A DNA stretch of 64,000 nucleotides from Hemileia vastatrix (lineage: Eukaryota > Basidiomycota > Pucciniomycetes > Pucciniales > Zaghouaniaceae), in assembly GCA_030280995.1 (NCBI GenBank), contig JASXTE010000002.1:17614683-17678682 (forward strand), given 5' to 3'. The number at the start of each line of letters is the position of its first letter. Position 1 is the stretch's first letter. A program made the translations under genes and the position numbers. Below, piece by piece: positions 42,799 through 54,120 of this stretch. Under the pieces are notes generated by a model. It saw nothing but the letters and a program-made list of their open reading frames with translations. It was not told the DNA's origin and searched no databases.

Positions 42799-44955
42799 TC
42801 AGGATTTAGATGAATCATTGATTAGTGCCACAATGGCATATTCTCCATCAGATAAGCCCATTTTGAACCATTTAGGATAGTCACTCATATCTAAGGAACT
42901 TTCCGGAGATAATGTGCTCTTCATTAGCTCAACGATTAATCTTTCCACAAAACCCAAGATGCTGAAGTTATTGAAAGCAAAAAATTTGGCCGTGGTGAAT
43001 CCGTCGGAGTATCCTCTAAAGGCAACTGGTCCCAATTTTTCCTTTAATTCCTTATAGATTTCATCTTTAGTGTGACCTGAAATCTCCAAGCTTCCCTTGT
43101 CAATCTTGAGATTTAAGATGGTGTCTTTCAATATATCTTCATTTCTTTGTTTTTCCTTGCTGAATTGAAATTTTTCTTCGGTTCTTTTTTCCAATTGCGA
43201 CTCGCTGGATAAACCGGTTGATAATTTTTCGGCTAGATCTGGAAGTTCGACTTCGAGTATGCTATTTTGAATTACTGATTGATCTTCTCGTTGAATCACA
43301 ATCCCTTTGTAAGAAAGAAATTCTGAGGGAATAACATTTCCTACTTCTTTCTTGAAGCACCAATCATCAATTTTGCATGTTTCTGCTGTGTAACCTAAAT
43401 AACGTAGCCATATTAAAACTTTTATCAAGGATAATTGTTAAATGAATGAGCTTACTCCAATAATGAAGTCCCCCTGAAATTTCTTTGTATGCCTCCATCT
43501 GTTGTTCACAAAGGTGTTTTCCCATTTGTGGTCCTGATTCTGTCAAATTGCCTAGGACGCAAGAGTATTCACCGATAATCATATTTCCTTTCAAGATTTT
43601 AGAGGCTTCCTCCAGACCAGTTGTCAGGGAATCCATAGGAATGGTTTCGACTTGAGAATCGTTGGTACTTTTGTGCGTGAAATCTTGAGGTTTATGTTAC
43701 ATGAGTAAAGGTGCAAACTGATAAGATTGTAACAACTTACAAGAGTGATGATCGAGAATAAGCCAGTCATCACGTGTTTTAATATAATCGATAGAGCGAT
43801 CGAGGTTATAAGCGTCTTGGATGTAAAAAGGAAAAGAATCGGCAGCTGGAGATAAGCTTCGCAACTCTTTCAACGTCGTGTCATCTAAAAGCAGTCAACT
43901 AATAAGTCAATTATGAGAAACTTTCTATTGAATTTAAAAGCCTTACAGAAAGCATGTAAAAACGGAACATGAGTAGGCTCATTTAAGAGCTCAATTCCAA
44001 CTATGTTTGTTACTTCCACAAACTGCAGAGTTAAAAATTTGAGAATCTCTAGAGTGGCTTCACTGTCGATAAAAGCAACGCTGTTTCCAACTCCACTACT
44101 TGGTTTTGCATTTTGAGATCCTGGTGCTCCATGTAAGTCTATCAACACACCTATCTTGTACTTTGCGGCCAGGTTGACAGCGTGAAGTAGCCGAGGCCAA
44201 GAATTGGCATAAACACCAGCAACTGGCTCAAAGGGAGTTCCAGACAAAAACTGAGGACCCAGTGTCCAATAACCTACAAAGCGTACAAAAGATTAGAAGA
44301 AACTTAGAGAATCAACAGTTTAGCCATAAATTTTCTGACCTATTGGAATTCTCACTGTGTTCACACCTGTGAGAATAAAAGATTTAATAAGTATTTTGAA
44401 GGTGTATTCAAAACAAAAAAATAAGCTTACCAAGTGCAGAAAGATATTCGAAATCACTTTCCATAATGAAAGTGTCCCAATGATGTTCCAACACCTGCTG
44501 CGCTGTATCAGGGCTACCCCAACCAGTAGCAATATCTAATTCTGCTGACTTGTTACCCTCTGCACACTTAAAGAGGGAAGGCGTCATCCATGCTTCATGC
44601 ACAAACCTAGATTGAATTTTTAAGCTACTGTATCAAAAATCACGTCAATATGAGCAGCTTACCATCCTCCCAAATTTACACTTCTTTGTTGTCGAAGCCG
44701 ATATAAGCTTGCCATTTTTGGTGAATACTCATCAAGTTGTTCCAGTAGAGGAATTTTGTCAGCATACTTTGGTGGATCGCATGTTTCAGAAACAGCATTT
44801 AGTTGAATCCCTAATGGTGCTAGCACAGGGCTGGCCAGACCATTTACCAATCCAGTTACAGTGTCTAAAAGACCTGGTAATGGAGTAAAGATTGCTGGAA
44901 GAAGTCCCAATCCACTTAGTGAACTAATGAGTGATCGCACAGGATCCAGAAGCAT
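42799..44955 (-). CDS. GH5 exo-beta-1,3-glucanase-like protein, seven exons
   Basis: Exons are 44663-44955, 44431-44606, 44340-44366, 43947-44273, 43741-43884, 43456-43683 and 42799-43394, all with GT-AG introns. They sum to 1791 nt, 596 residues. Motifs in family order: NLGGWFVHEAWMTPSLF (from about 94), GVNTVRIPIGYW across a 27-nt exon, IDLHGAPGSQN, GIELLNEP with the acid/base Glu at 264, DHHSY (319-323) and IIGEYSC with the nucleophile Glu at 361. The 97-residue spacing of the two Glu fits the family. Such enzymes release glucose from beta-1,3-glucan of fungal walls or host callose. Unusual are about 95 extra N-terminal residues (hydrophobic, Pro/Leu-rich, no clear signal peptide) and about 200 extra C-terminal residues. 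The latter end in GYSDGFTTAKFFAF and MGLSDGEYAI, an arrangement I associate with rust homologues. It appears intact, the only likely host gene here. Confidence 0.85.
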
Positions 44956-47436
44956 TGGGTGCGTTTGAAATAATTAAGTAGAATATTATTGAAATAGGGG
45001 TGGAATAAAGCAATTCAAAGGGTTTCCTAGCGAGTTTTTAGTTTTGGAAAAGATTCTTTTTAAATTATATGAGGAAACTGGATATTAGAAATAATATGCA
45101 AGGATAAAGCAATGTAATTTAATAAAGTGGGTCAAAATTCAAAAAGAAGCAGGAATTTAAAGGATCTGGGAAGAGACACAGCTCTGGCTATAGGTTTCTA
45201 TGGAGTAAAAGGCTGATTAATTATTTCTGATGATTGATAGACCACATAGTGTCGAAAGCCTTCTTACTATGTCTGGCTGCCCTGATACGTACTTCAATTA
45301 CTAGCTTCCAAAGAGCTAAAAATTATGTAATTCAATTTAAAAATTAAATTTCCACCAGCCTTTTCTTGAAGCTAGCCTATCTGGGCTAAAAGTAGTAAAG
45401 AAAATATTGATTGAAGGATTTACATTCCTTGCAAGGAGCTGTAAAGGCGCAGTAAGAATCTACAAGGATGCAAGCAAAGTTTTTTTAGAAATTTAAACAG
45501 TATTTTCACAATGTATAACTTTGTAGTTAGGTGATAATACCTTACAACAGTGCAGTTGAAACAAAGAGATAACTGGTTAAGACGGCAGTCAAACGTCCAT
45601 TCTAGTTACTGGTGCCCCCCATACTCAACCGTTTGAGTAAACATAATATGATTTATTAGTCTTCAACGATTTTACATACGGGTTAACCCCTAGAAAAATT
45701 GGTATTTAATTATTACAAGGAAGTATGTCCCTTGCTAGACATAATGTTGTAAAAATTTAGTGCATAACTTTACAAAAGCAAACCGAATCCCGCATAAGCC
45801 ATTTTTTGATTTCATAAAATTAATTCTTCACGCATACACTCGCTTTATTTTCAAAGATGTCGTCACTACTCGGACAGTCTGTTATTCGCAGGAATAACTA
45901 GATGGCAAAAGACTCAACGGGAAAAAAAGCCGCTCTCTTTGTTCATTTCAAAGGCCCTGCCATTTTTTAGAAGAAGAAAAGACCAAAATGATAGAAAATT
46001 ACACATCTTCATTGGTAAATTAATAACATCCTTGGAAACGTAGTTCTTTATCTTCCAAGATGTAGAGCGAAAAAGCTTCTTGATGATTTATTTATTTATT
46101 TTCGTAAGATCGCTCGGTCTAAGGGCATGGAACTACTATCAATGGTGCTATGTAGAGGATATCATCCACTGGATGTTGGGGACCAGTGCTAAGTGAACAT
46201 AGGCAGTGAAGAGAGAGATTATGAGAGGGAGGAGTACAAAAGATAACACAGTACAAATCAGGCTAGTATGATCAGCTAGAAAGTACAGAAAACATAGGGG
46301 GGAGTAACAAAGCAGTACGAAGTGACTCTTTTTTGTTTAGAGCACAAGGAGAGTCCAAAATGAAAATAGAAGTATGGAAAACCCGCCATTGTTAAAATGC
46401 CACGATTCAATAAAATAACTCCAGTAGAAACACGCTTTTTTTTTTGAAATAAATGGTTTGTCTGAAGAAAGGGGCATCAAACATGAACTGAAGTAAATCT
46501 TTTTCCTTATTTCCCCATAATCACATCGCAGCCAAACAACGCCCTTCTTCCTAACTTTTATTTTTTCTATTTTTCACCCTTTCTTTTTAGCTTTCCCGAG
46601 AGAGTAAGAGCTAAAGGGAGCGAAGAGAAGGAGCATGTGAGATGGAGGGAGAGAAGGAGACGGAAGCAGTGATTTAGATATATATATATAAAGTGGCCAG
46701 CAATAAGTATTCGATAGCTCTCAAATTTGTATTACTCTCTCAACTTTTGTTTAATTGACGTACAGATTTTTATTTTTTGGAATCATTGCAGCATTTAATC
46801 TGATAGCATAATGATATAAACCAAGTTTGACTTTTATTTTATTTTTAATAATTTTTTTAAAATTCAAAAATTTTGAGTTTAAAATCTAGAATTCTGATAA
46901 ATTCAGCACATTTGACATATAATACTCTGCCCATGATTTGGGAGAACAAACAAACTTTTTGTGAAAAAAAAATTGTGGTGGTGGGTCACCATTTGGTGGA
47001 TCCACCAGAAGTATCCATGACTGCTTTCATTTTGGCAGGTATTGTTGGCTTGTACGGTACAGTAGGTAAGAATTTTGAATGAATAGATACTAATATAGGA
47101 AGATATAAGGATGGAGCAGAAAATAATATTTTATAATGAAGTAACTTATATAATATTTTATTTCGTTCGCCCTGAACAGTTGACTATTTAAAGTGAGATT
47201 TATTTAAAAATATATTTATTTACTTCCAAGTTGCTTAATACTTTAGGAATGTATATAATAAGATTTTGAATTTGTCTCAGTAAAAATAGAATAATAAAGA
47301 TAATTTGATTCATTGTGAAATAATATAATATCAAATAAAAAGATAAAAGATGCCTTCAAGCAACAAAATGAACACCCCTTTTATAGTAAAAATAAAAACA
47401 ACATTAATTTTTTTGAAGTCAACAATATCATTGATA
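44956..47436. other. GH5 upstream region and intergenic DNA
   Basis: Less AT-rich than the transposon areas between 45100 and 46680. No ORF of convincing length. A purine-rich stretch at 46590-46670 is followed by (TA)n near 46679. A short open stretch at 46920-47080 (VVVGHHLVDPPEVSMTAF) ends at GTAAG and could be an exon, but it is not recognised. The GH5 promoter should lie just right of 44955; no clear TATA box was found. Confidence 0.4.
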
Positions 47437-47582
47437 TGTAATGCCCTGTGCACCCAAATACAAAGCCCCAATGGTAAGCTCACTCTCTTCACCCGGTGTC
47501 AGAATGAAGAGAGGGGACTTGCGTGCACAGTCTACGTACATAGAAGGCAGCAGTTGCGGTTCTCACTATTCTAAACCTAACA
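47437..47582 (-). repeat. Copia E 3' LTR
   Basis: Matches 51231-51377 with about a dozen differences, showing an older insertion than copia C. Confidence 0.85.
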
Positions 47583-47689
47583 CCCCCCCTCACAACAAGG
47601 CCTCTACACCCAACAGACTAATGTAAAAATAGTAATAAATAAAAGAAAAATAAATAAATAAAATAAAAAAATAGTAAAAATAAATAAAT

Positions 47690-50600
47690 ATGGAGGTCCA
47701 ATTGAAAGATAAGAAAAACAATTATGAATGTTCAAACCACCTAAAGACTTTGTCATACAATCTGCTCTTTGATCTCTACTAGGAACCCAAGTAAGAATTA
47801 CATCCTTGTTAAAAATTAGCTGGTTGACAAAATAAAAATCTCTCTTTGAGTGTCTGGTATCCTTATTTGAAGGTTGATCCTTTCCAGTTCTTACTGCTGT
47901 CTGATTGTCACAATAAAGATGAAACAGACCCTGATAGTTGATGAAATCTTCAAGTAAGTTTTATATCCATAAAACAGTCTTTGTACCTGATAAAAAAGCC
48001 ATATATTCTGCTGTGGAAGTTGAACGTGCCACTGTTTGTTGCTGCTTTGCACTCCAGCTAATAGAACCATCACAGTAATAGATTACATGACCTTGAGAAA
48101 CCCTATTCCCTTCACAACCACTTCAACTTGAGTCAGCATAGACTTCAACTTTATCCAGCAAACTTGAATGGGAAGGAAATATCTTGAATGTGAAATGAGC
48201 TGTTGCTGAAACATATGCCACAAGATGTTTAAGGGCTTTCAAGTGATCTTCAAATGGATGTCTTGCAAAACGTGCCAACAAATTAACTGAATAAGCAATA
48301 TCTGGCCTAGTTACTTGTGCCAGGTAGCTTAAAGAACTGACAATTGACAAGAAACCCAGGGGATCTATTGGAGTGGATGATAGATCTGCTGAAACTAGAT
48401 TACACTTACTTGGAAGAGGAGCCTTTCTATGCCATTGAGAAGGATTATGAAGCTTGCTGATCTTCTGAGCAAGAGAATTTTGAGACAAAATAAACCCATC
48501 CTTCACTCTTTCCACATCCAAGCCTACAATCCCATCCACCTTTTCCTTCCATTTAATTTTCAAAACTCCAGTCAAATCTCTCTCCAACTTCTTCAAAGCT
48601 TCTTGAGAATCACATGCCACTATTCCATCATCAACATGAAGCCAGATAACAGATGAAACCAAATTCTTTTTCAAAACATAGACCAAATTATCAAAAAATC
48701 TAGGTTCATAATCCAAATTCTTCAGTTTTTCTGAAATGAATTCCCACCAACATCTTGCTGCTTGCTTAGTCCCATAAAGGGCTTTGTGTAACTGGCATAC
48801 CAAAGAGCCATCATTATTTTCAAGTTCTTCAGGGGCCCAAACATAAATTTCTTCTTTAATAGGACTATTCAAATATGCAGCAACAACATAAAAAGAGTGA
48901 ACAAACCAATTAAATTTGTCTGCCAGAGTAAAGATGAGATGTAGAGATGTGAAGGTAGCTGTAGGGGCAAAGGTCTTGTGAAAATCATGGCCATATTTCT
49001 GCAAAAAACCTTGACCTAAATAGAGTGCCTTGAAACATTTAGGGTCATTAGCTGAAAGACCAGGCTTGATAGTAAAAACACGTTGTGCTCCAATAACCCA
49101 AACACCAGGTGGGGGCTTAACAAGTGGCCAGACATTCTTTTTTGAAAGATTTTCAAGCACATTTTTGCATGCTAAAGACCACTGATTATTCTCTTGACTT
49201 TTCATAGCTTGCATATATGTTCTTAGTGCTTCAGTGGATAATTCTGAGCAAGTGTTTTGAATTTCAGCTCCAACAGAATCTTGATCCAGTAGTTTCTTAT
49301 CAACTTCAAAATCAGCAAGAGTTAATGAATTGAAAATAAAGGGGAGACCATGCTTTTCTGAAGAAGGGATTACATGACTTTCTTCTTGAGGCTGCTCAGA
49401 AATTTGATCACTTGATTTGGGGTTAGAGTGCTTTTCAGAAACTTTTTGAATTGTTGCTTGGGAAGGAAATTCAACAAAAGCAGATTGAATAAGCTTATTG
49501 TTTTCTTGATCCCAAATAATCCAACCTTTACCACCTTTGAAAAACCCAACCACATAACATTTTACTGCCCTCACATCCAGCTGCAACCTTTGGGATTTAT
49601 GAACATGAACAAAAGCCACTTCCCCAAAAGTGCATAATAAATCAAGTTGAGGTTTCTTCTTGAACATAGCTTCCTAAGGAGTTTTAGATAGAGAAATCAA
49701 ATTGGGAAGTTGATTATGAAGATAAGCTGCCCACAGAAATTCTGCACCCCAAAAAAACTTAGACAAACCACTTTCATAAAGCATTTTTCTACCCATATCA
49801 GAAATAGTTCTGTTGTACCATTCAGCAACCCTATTTTGTTCAGAGTGATAAGGCATTGAATTTTCCAACTGAATACCATTTTGAGACAAATATTTCTGCA
49901 TCTTCTGATTGAGATATTCACCAGCATTATCAGAGCCAAGAATATTCAGCTTGAAACCTTCCAACCACTCCATTTTCAAGTGAAATTGTATAAAAGCATC
50001 ATAAACTTTATTTTTTGATTGAATGATCTCAATATCTGAATAGCTGGTGTTCACATCACAAAAAGAGACTATGTATTTCGCATTGTTAAAATTTTCCACT
50101 TCAAAAGGGCCCAAAATATCAGAGACAACAATTTCATATGGCTCAGGATCTCAGTCAGCTGTAAGAAGTGTATTTCTTTAGACATTTTTTCAGAGACAGC
50201 ATTCTTCACAATCAATAATTCCAGGAGGAATTGAATAAGGTATACCAAGAGCAACACCAGAAGCAAAAAGCTGTTTCATAACCCATAAGCTAATATGCCC
50301 AAGAATTTGATGCCATTTCATAAGTTCACTTTCTGGTTTCTGAGTTGAATTAGATGGTCACTGAATGGGAGGTTCAAGTGAGGAATGGGACCAAAGGCTT
50401 GGAAGACAAAGAGGAGGAAATAGTGGTAGCATAGCATTGAGAGAAATAATCAGACCATACCTTGAGAAACCCCTTGCTTCCACCAGACCTTTTTGCTTTT
50501 GCCAAATCATCACCATCCTTTTTCAGAACAAAATGATTTGCTGCATTTGCATAGAATGAAACCCCAGACTTCAACGGTGCAGACCCTGAAATTAAGGTAC

Positions 50601-50832
50601 CAGTAGAAGTTGAGCAGAAAAAAACTCTTCTCCTGATGATTTTGCAGTTATTGAAATCTTTCAGGATTATGGAATATATTCCTTTTTCATACTGAAGGGA
50701 GCCAGGATTATCTTTGACAATAAGAGGGATCTTGTGAGGTAAGTTGTTAAATTCCAAAAAAACAGACCAATCCCCACTCATGTGATCTGTTGCATGAGGA
50801 TCACACAGAGCCACTGGTGCTTGAGAAGACAA
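47690..50832 (-). pseudogene. Copia E pol (protease to RNase H)
   Basis: The protease region reads CDPHATDHMSGDW where copia proteases have D-S/T-G-A-T, so the active site is gone. Integrase shows ILGSDNAGEYLN and SEQNRVAEWYNRT. Downstream FGEVAFVHVHKSQRLQLD is the usual segment between integrase and RT. RT has FYVVAAYLNSPIKEEIY, LHKALYGTKQAARCW and WLHVDDGIVA. RNase H (VEVYADSS, ARSTSTAEYMAF, CDNQTAV) runs on past a TGA at 48123 and a TAA near 47960 to the terminal LSIGPP. A TAG at about 49674 splits integrase from the linker. The RT to RNase H frame is otherwise continuous. Confidence 0.85.
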
Positions 50833-51230
50833 AGCAGGAGTGGAAGGAGACTTATACAGAGGAGGGACACATGATTGATGAGAGTGTGAAGAGCCATATG
50901 AGCAATGAGAGCAAAAAAAAGAAGAAGTAGGACCAGAGGAGTGGTAATGAGTCCTCCAATTTGAATGAGAAAGATATGAAATTGCTTCAGGATCAAATAA
51001 AGCAGAAAAAAAATTAATTTTTTAATATTATTTGTTTATTTCTTATATTATTTGTTTATTTCTTATATTATATTATATTTTATTTGTAATTATCTAATTT
51101 ATTTTGTTAGCAAGACAAAAAACTTCTAAATTTTCTTGATGACTCTTTTTATTTTCTTTTCTTCTTTCACTTAATTCCAGATTACTTTCCTCCTTATTTG
51201 CAACTGGTAATGCACTAAGGGCCCATAACC

Positions 51231-51377
51231 TGTAATGCCCTGTGCACTCAAATCCCAAAGCCTCAATGGTTAGCTCACTCCCATCACTTGGTGTCAGAAT
51301 GAAGAGAGGGGAATTGTGTGCACAGTCTACATACATAGAAGTCCACAGTTGTGGTTCTCACTAGTCTAAACCTAACA
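51231..51377 (-). repeat. Copia E 5' LTR
   Basis: Complete, with the PBS directly at its inner edge and the TGATA duplication outside. Confidence 0.85.
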
Positions 51378-51956
51378 TGATAAAATTAAATTTAAAATAA
51401 TGTTTAATTAACAGATAAATTAATTAAATTAAATACTGAAATTAAATTAAACTTTGAATGCTTTAAGTGAGGTTTTAATAAGATAAATAAAATTGAATGA
51501 AATAATTTGAATGCAATTTTATATTTAACATTTAATTAACAATCAAGTTTTAATAAATTTATATCCCTTAAAGTTTGAAGGAAATACTAAAGACCCTTTA
51601 TTTCTATCCCTGGTCCTCCTCTAGCCAACTTCAAGTAAGGTCTGAGTCCCAGTAATTTCAAAGGACTTAGATCTACAACTTTGATGTAATTTTATCCCCC
51701 TTAAACTTAATTAAGACAATAATGACTTTTTATTTAAAGAAAAATATTAATTACTTGAATAAATTCATTGTATAATAGTTAAATAATTTAAATAATTTAG
51801 TTACATAATAATTTATAATACTGAAATAATTTAAATTATTAATTTTTTTTAATAATTAAGTAAATAATTATTGAGTAACAAATTTTATCAGACCAGTTTA
51901 CATGTATTAAGTAAGTTACTGGCTGACAGACATAGAAACAATTATAACACTCATTT
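51378..51956. other. AT-rich intergenic stretch
   Basis: Simple TTAAATTAA-type sequence at 51390-51850 with no ORF or repeat boundary. Confidence 0.45.
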
Positions 51957-52304
51957 GGGGGTCTCAAATATTAGCATATATGCCATTAATGGGTTCCAAA
52001 AATTTAGTACCACAAAAGTAATTTTTTTTGAAGTACACCTGCCCAGGAAAAGTATACTAAAACAGCATGTTTTTAACTCCACACACCCTTTTTTGGTTAA
52101 ATCTATGCCATTCACAAACTCTATCCCCTTATCATGATTATTCAGAACCTGGAACACACACACCCATATCTTGGCACAAAAGTAGTGAGCATTTGCCCCC
52201 ATGTCTAAGACACCTAACCTTAAGTTTGCCATTTATCATGGTGTCTTAGAGTGAAGCTTTTAGGCTGAAGTCTTCCAGGAGCAAATGCTAATATTTGAGA
52301 CCCC
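51957..52304. mobile_element. 348-bp Harbinger-type MITE
   Basis: Termini are GGGGGTCTCAAATATTAGCAT and ATGCTAATATTTGAGACCCC, an inverted pair of about 20 bp. Flanks TTT and TTA could be a decayed TWA duplication. The right end (GGCTGAAGTCTTCCAGG) matches the right end of H3 at 61268-61282. It is therefore a deletion derivative of the H3 family. Confidence 0.75.
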
Positions 52305-53019
52305 TTATTAAGTTTTAAGCAAGCTCATCTTAAGATTTCTTGAAATATTCATGCATTTCAGGAAGGGTTGTTAAGTCATAAAATTTAAAAACATTTTTGC
52401 TCATTTAACACTATAAGTTCTTTATTGAGCTTTTTTGTGATTTAAAATTTTTTTGAAAGTTATGTGACACTTTTGCCTTATTCATTGGTGTAAAATCTCA
52501 CATTATGGGGTCTCAAACCTTAGTAAAAGTTCCTAGCATATTTCAATTGAGAAATGCCACACAAACACACCATGAAAAATGTCTGATTTAATACTTGGGG
52601 TCTCAAAAATGGGGTCAAATATTTCCTACTTTTCTAAAATTTTCTCAATTACAATTCAGCCCACCAATACCCTCTTCCTCCAAACTAAATTCACATCACC
52701 TTCCTTCCATCCTAACCCATATACTCCACATCAAATCTCTTCTCTCCAAGCTCTTTTTCCAAATCAAATTTTTCTCCTTCACACCACAGTAAGTCTATTA
52801 CTTTTTCTTTCTTTTTTTATTTAATTTTACTGCTCAAATTTCTATCCTCACAACTTCTTATTTTTATCTAAGGCATCATAAATATCTAAAATATCTGTTA
52901 TTTTTTCCTTTTCTTCAACAAAATTTCCTTATTTCACTAATCTATTTGTTTAGTGCTAAGTTATGCCAGGTTTTACCCAAAATATACTTCTCAGAGGTTT
53001 ACTCAATTGAAACCCTCTG

Positions 53020-54120
53020 ACCTTAAGATTTTAATTAACTAGCTAAAAATTAAATCTAATTTTTATGCCTTTTTTTTCTGTGAAAATTTCAATCAATCTT
53101 GCTTTCCATCCATCTCAAAAATTAAAGGCTTTAATCAAATGGAAGTGGGGTTAAAATTAAAAACTAGAGGTAATATGGATTTGACAACAAAAAGAATGAG
53201 GGAAATATTCTAAAACTATCAAGAAAAATACAAGAAAGCAAAGATTTATTCTTCTTAAACACAGTTTGGAGTTACCAAGGATGTTGAGAAGCATGGAATT
53301 ACATCTGTTTCTGTAAAAATCAGCTCTATGGATCAAATGGATTGATGCTTTGGAAAAAGACCTGATTTCAACCCCTTGCACATATTTTAAGGTCCAAGAA
53401 TTTCCAAGTCTCATACAAATAGTCAAGATTTTCCTTTAAATTCTTTAATTGAATCTCCAGAATTCAGAGAACCATCTGTGTATTCTTAAATTGAGCTTGA
53501 TGAGCCATGGTAGTAAGCCTAAACTACTTTTGCTATTATTTTTTTTTATATTTCTGATTTACTCCCCATGTATCAACCGGACCCAAGGCTAAACAAATAT
53601 AGAAATTTGTAAAGAAGTAACTGACAACAAAATATAAGAAGATAAAGAAAAATCCCCACCTAGAAACATACTAAAGAAAAGAGCTTCTTGTAGTTTTGGG
53701 ACAACTAAATATACATTAAAGGTTTATTATCTGCTAATGGGGAGATTTTCAATAAACATGAACAAGTTTATATTTTGATTTTTAATTTTACTAAATAAAT
53801 TCTCTTAATTTATTTCTCTTATTCTTAAAAGCTAATTTTTTTGTTGAAAAAGAATAAGCACACATTGAAATCATGAAGTTTGAATCTCATGAGAAAAGTT
53901 CAGAATTTCAACTATTTTTTGAGGAAAAAAAGTGGATTCATTCACATTTGAAGGAAGAAATTTTTTTTAGAAATTGAGAAACATTGTTTAGATGTGAGGA
54001 GAGAAGGTTAAAATTAAAAGATAGGATTATGAAAAATTTAAGAATAATAAATTTCAATTGGAAAACACCAAAATTTAGTTACAGGTTGGTGAATTAAAAA
54101 TGAAAAAAAACTCAATGCTG
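53020..54120 (+). pseudogene. H3 Myb/SANT-like DNA-binding protein, decayed
   Basis: 53030-53140 reads LKIKSNFYAFF with surroundings aligning to H1's INFLKIKSNFEACFG. 53155-53385 reads KTRGNMDLTTKRMREIF, YQEKYKKAKIYSS, GVTKDVEKHGITSVS and FGKRPDFNP, matching H1's KTRGRIDINPKQMKERF, YHSKYKK, GIDDDDLEIGITTVS and FGTRVDVNP. 53870-54110 gives EIMKFESHEKS and FEEKKW, like H1's coiled coil. Several stops and frameshifts. Confidence 0.6.

Larger units (their letters stand above)
47437..51377 (-). mobile_element. Ty1/copia element E, gag-less
   Basis: LTRs at 47437-47582 and 51231-51377 (146 and 147 bp, TGTAATGCCC...CCTAACA) with target duplication TGATA at 47432-47436 and 51378-51382. PBS GGGCCCATAACC at 51219-51230 is of the initiator-tRNA type. 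A polypurine tract (GAGGGGGGG on the minus strand) adjoins 47582. Only about 400 bases separate the PBS from the protease region, and they are largely AT-rich, so gag was lost. Confidence 0.9.

Noticed and set aside
46873..47082. Small membrane protein gene
   Set aside because: Only about 50 plausible codons, no recognised family and no supporting second exon.
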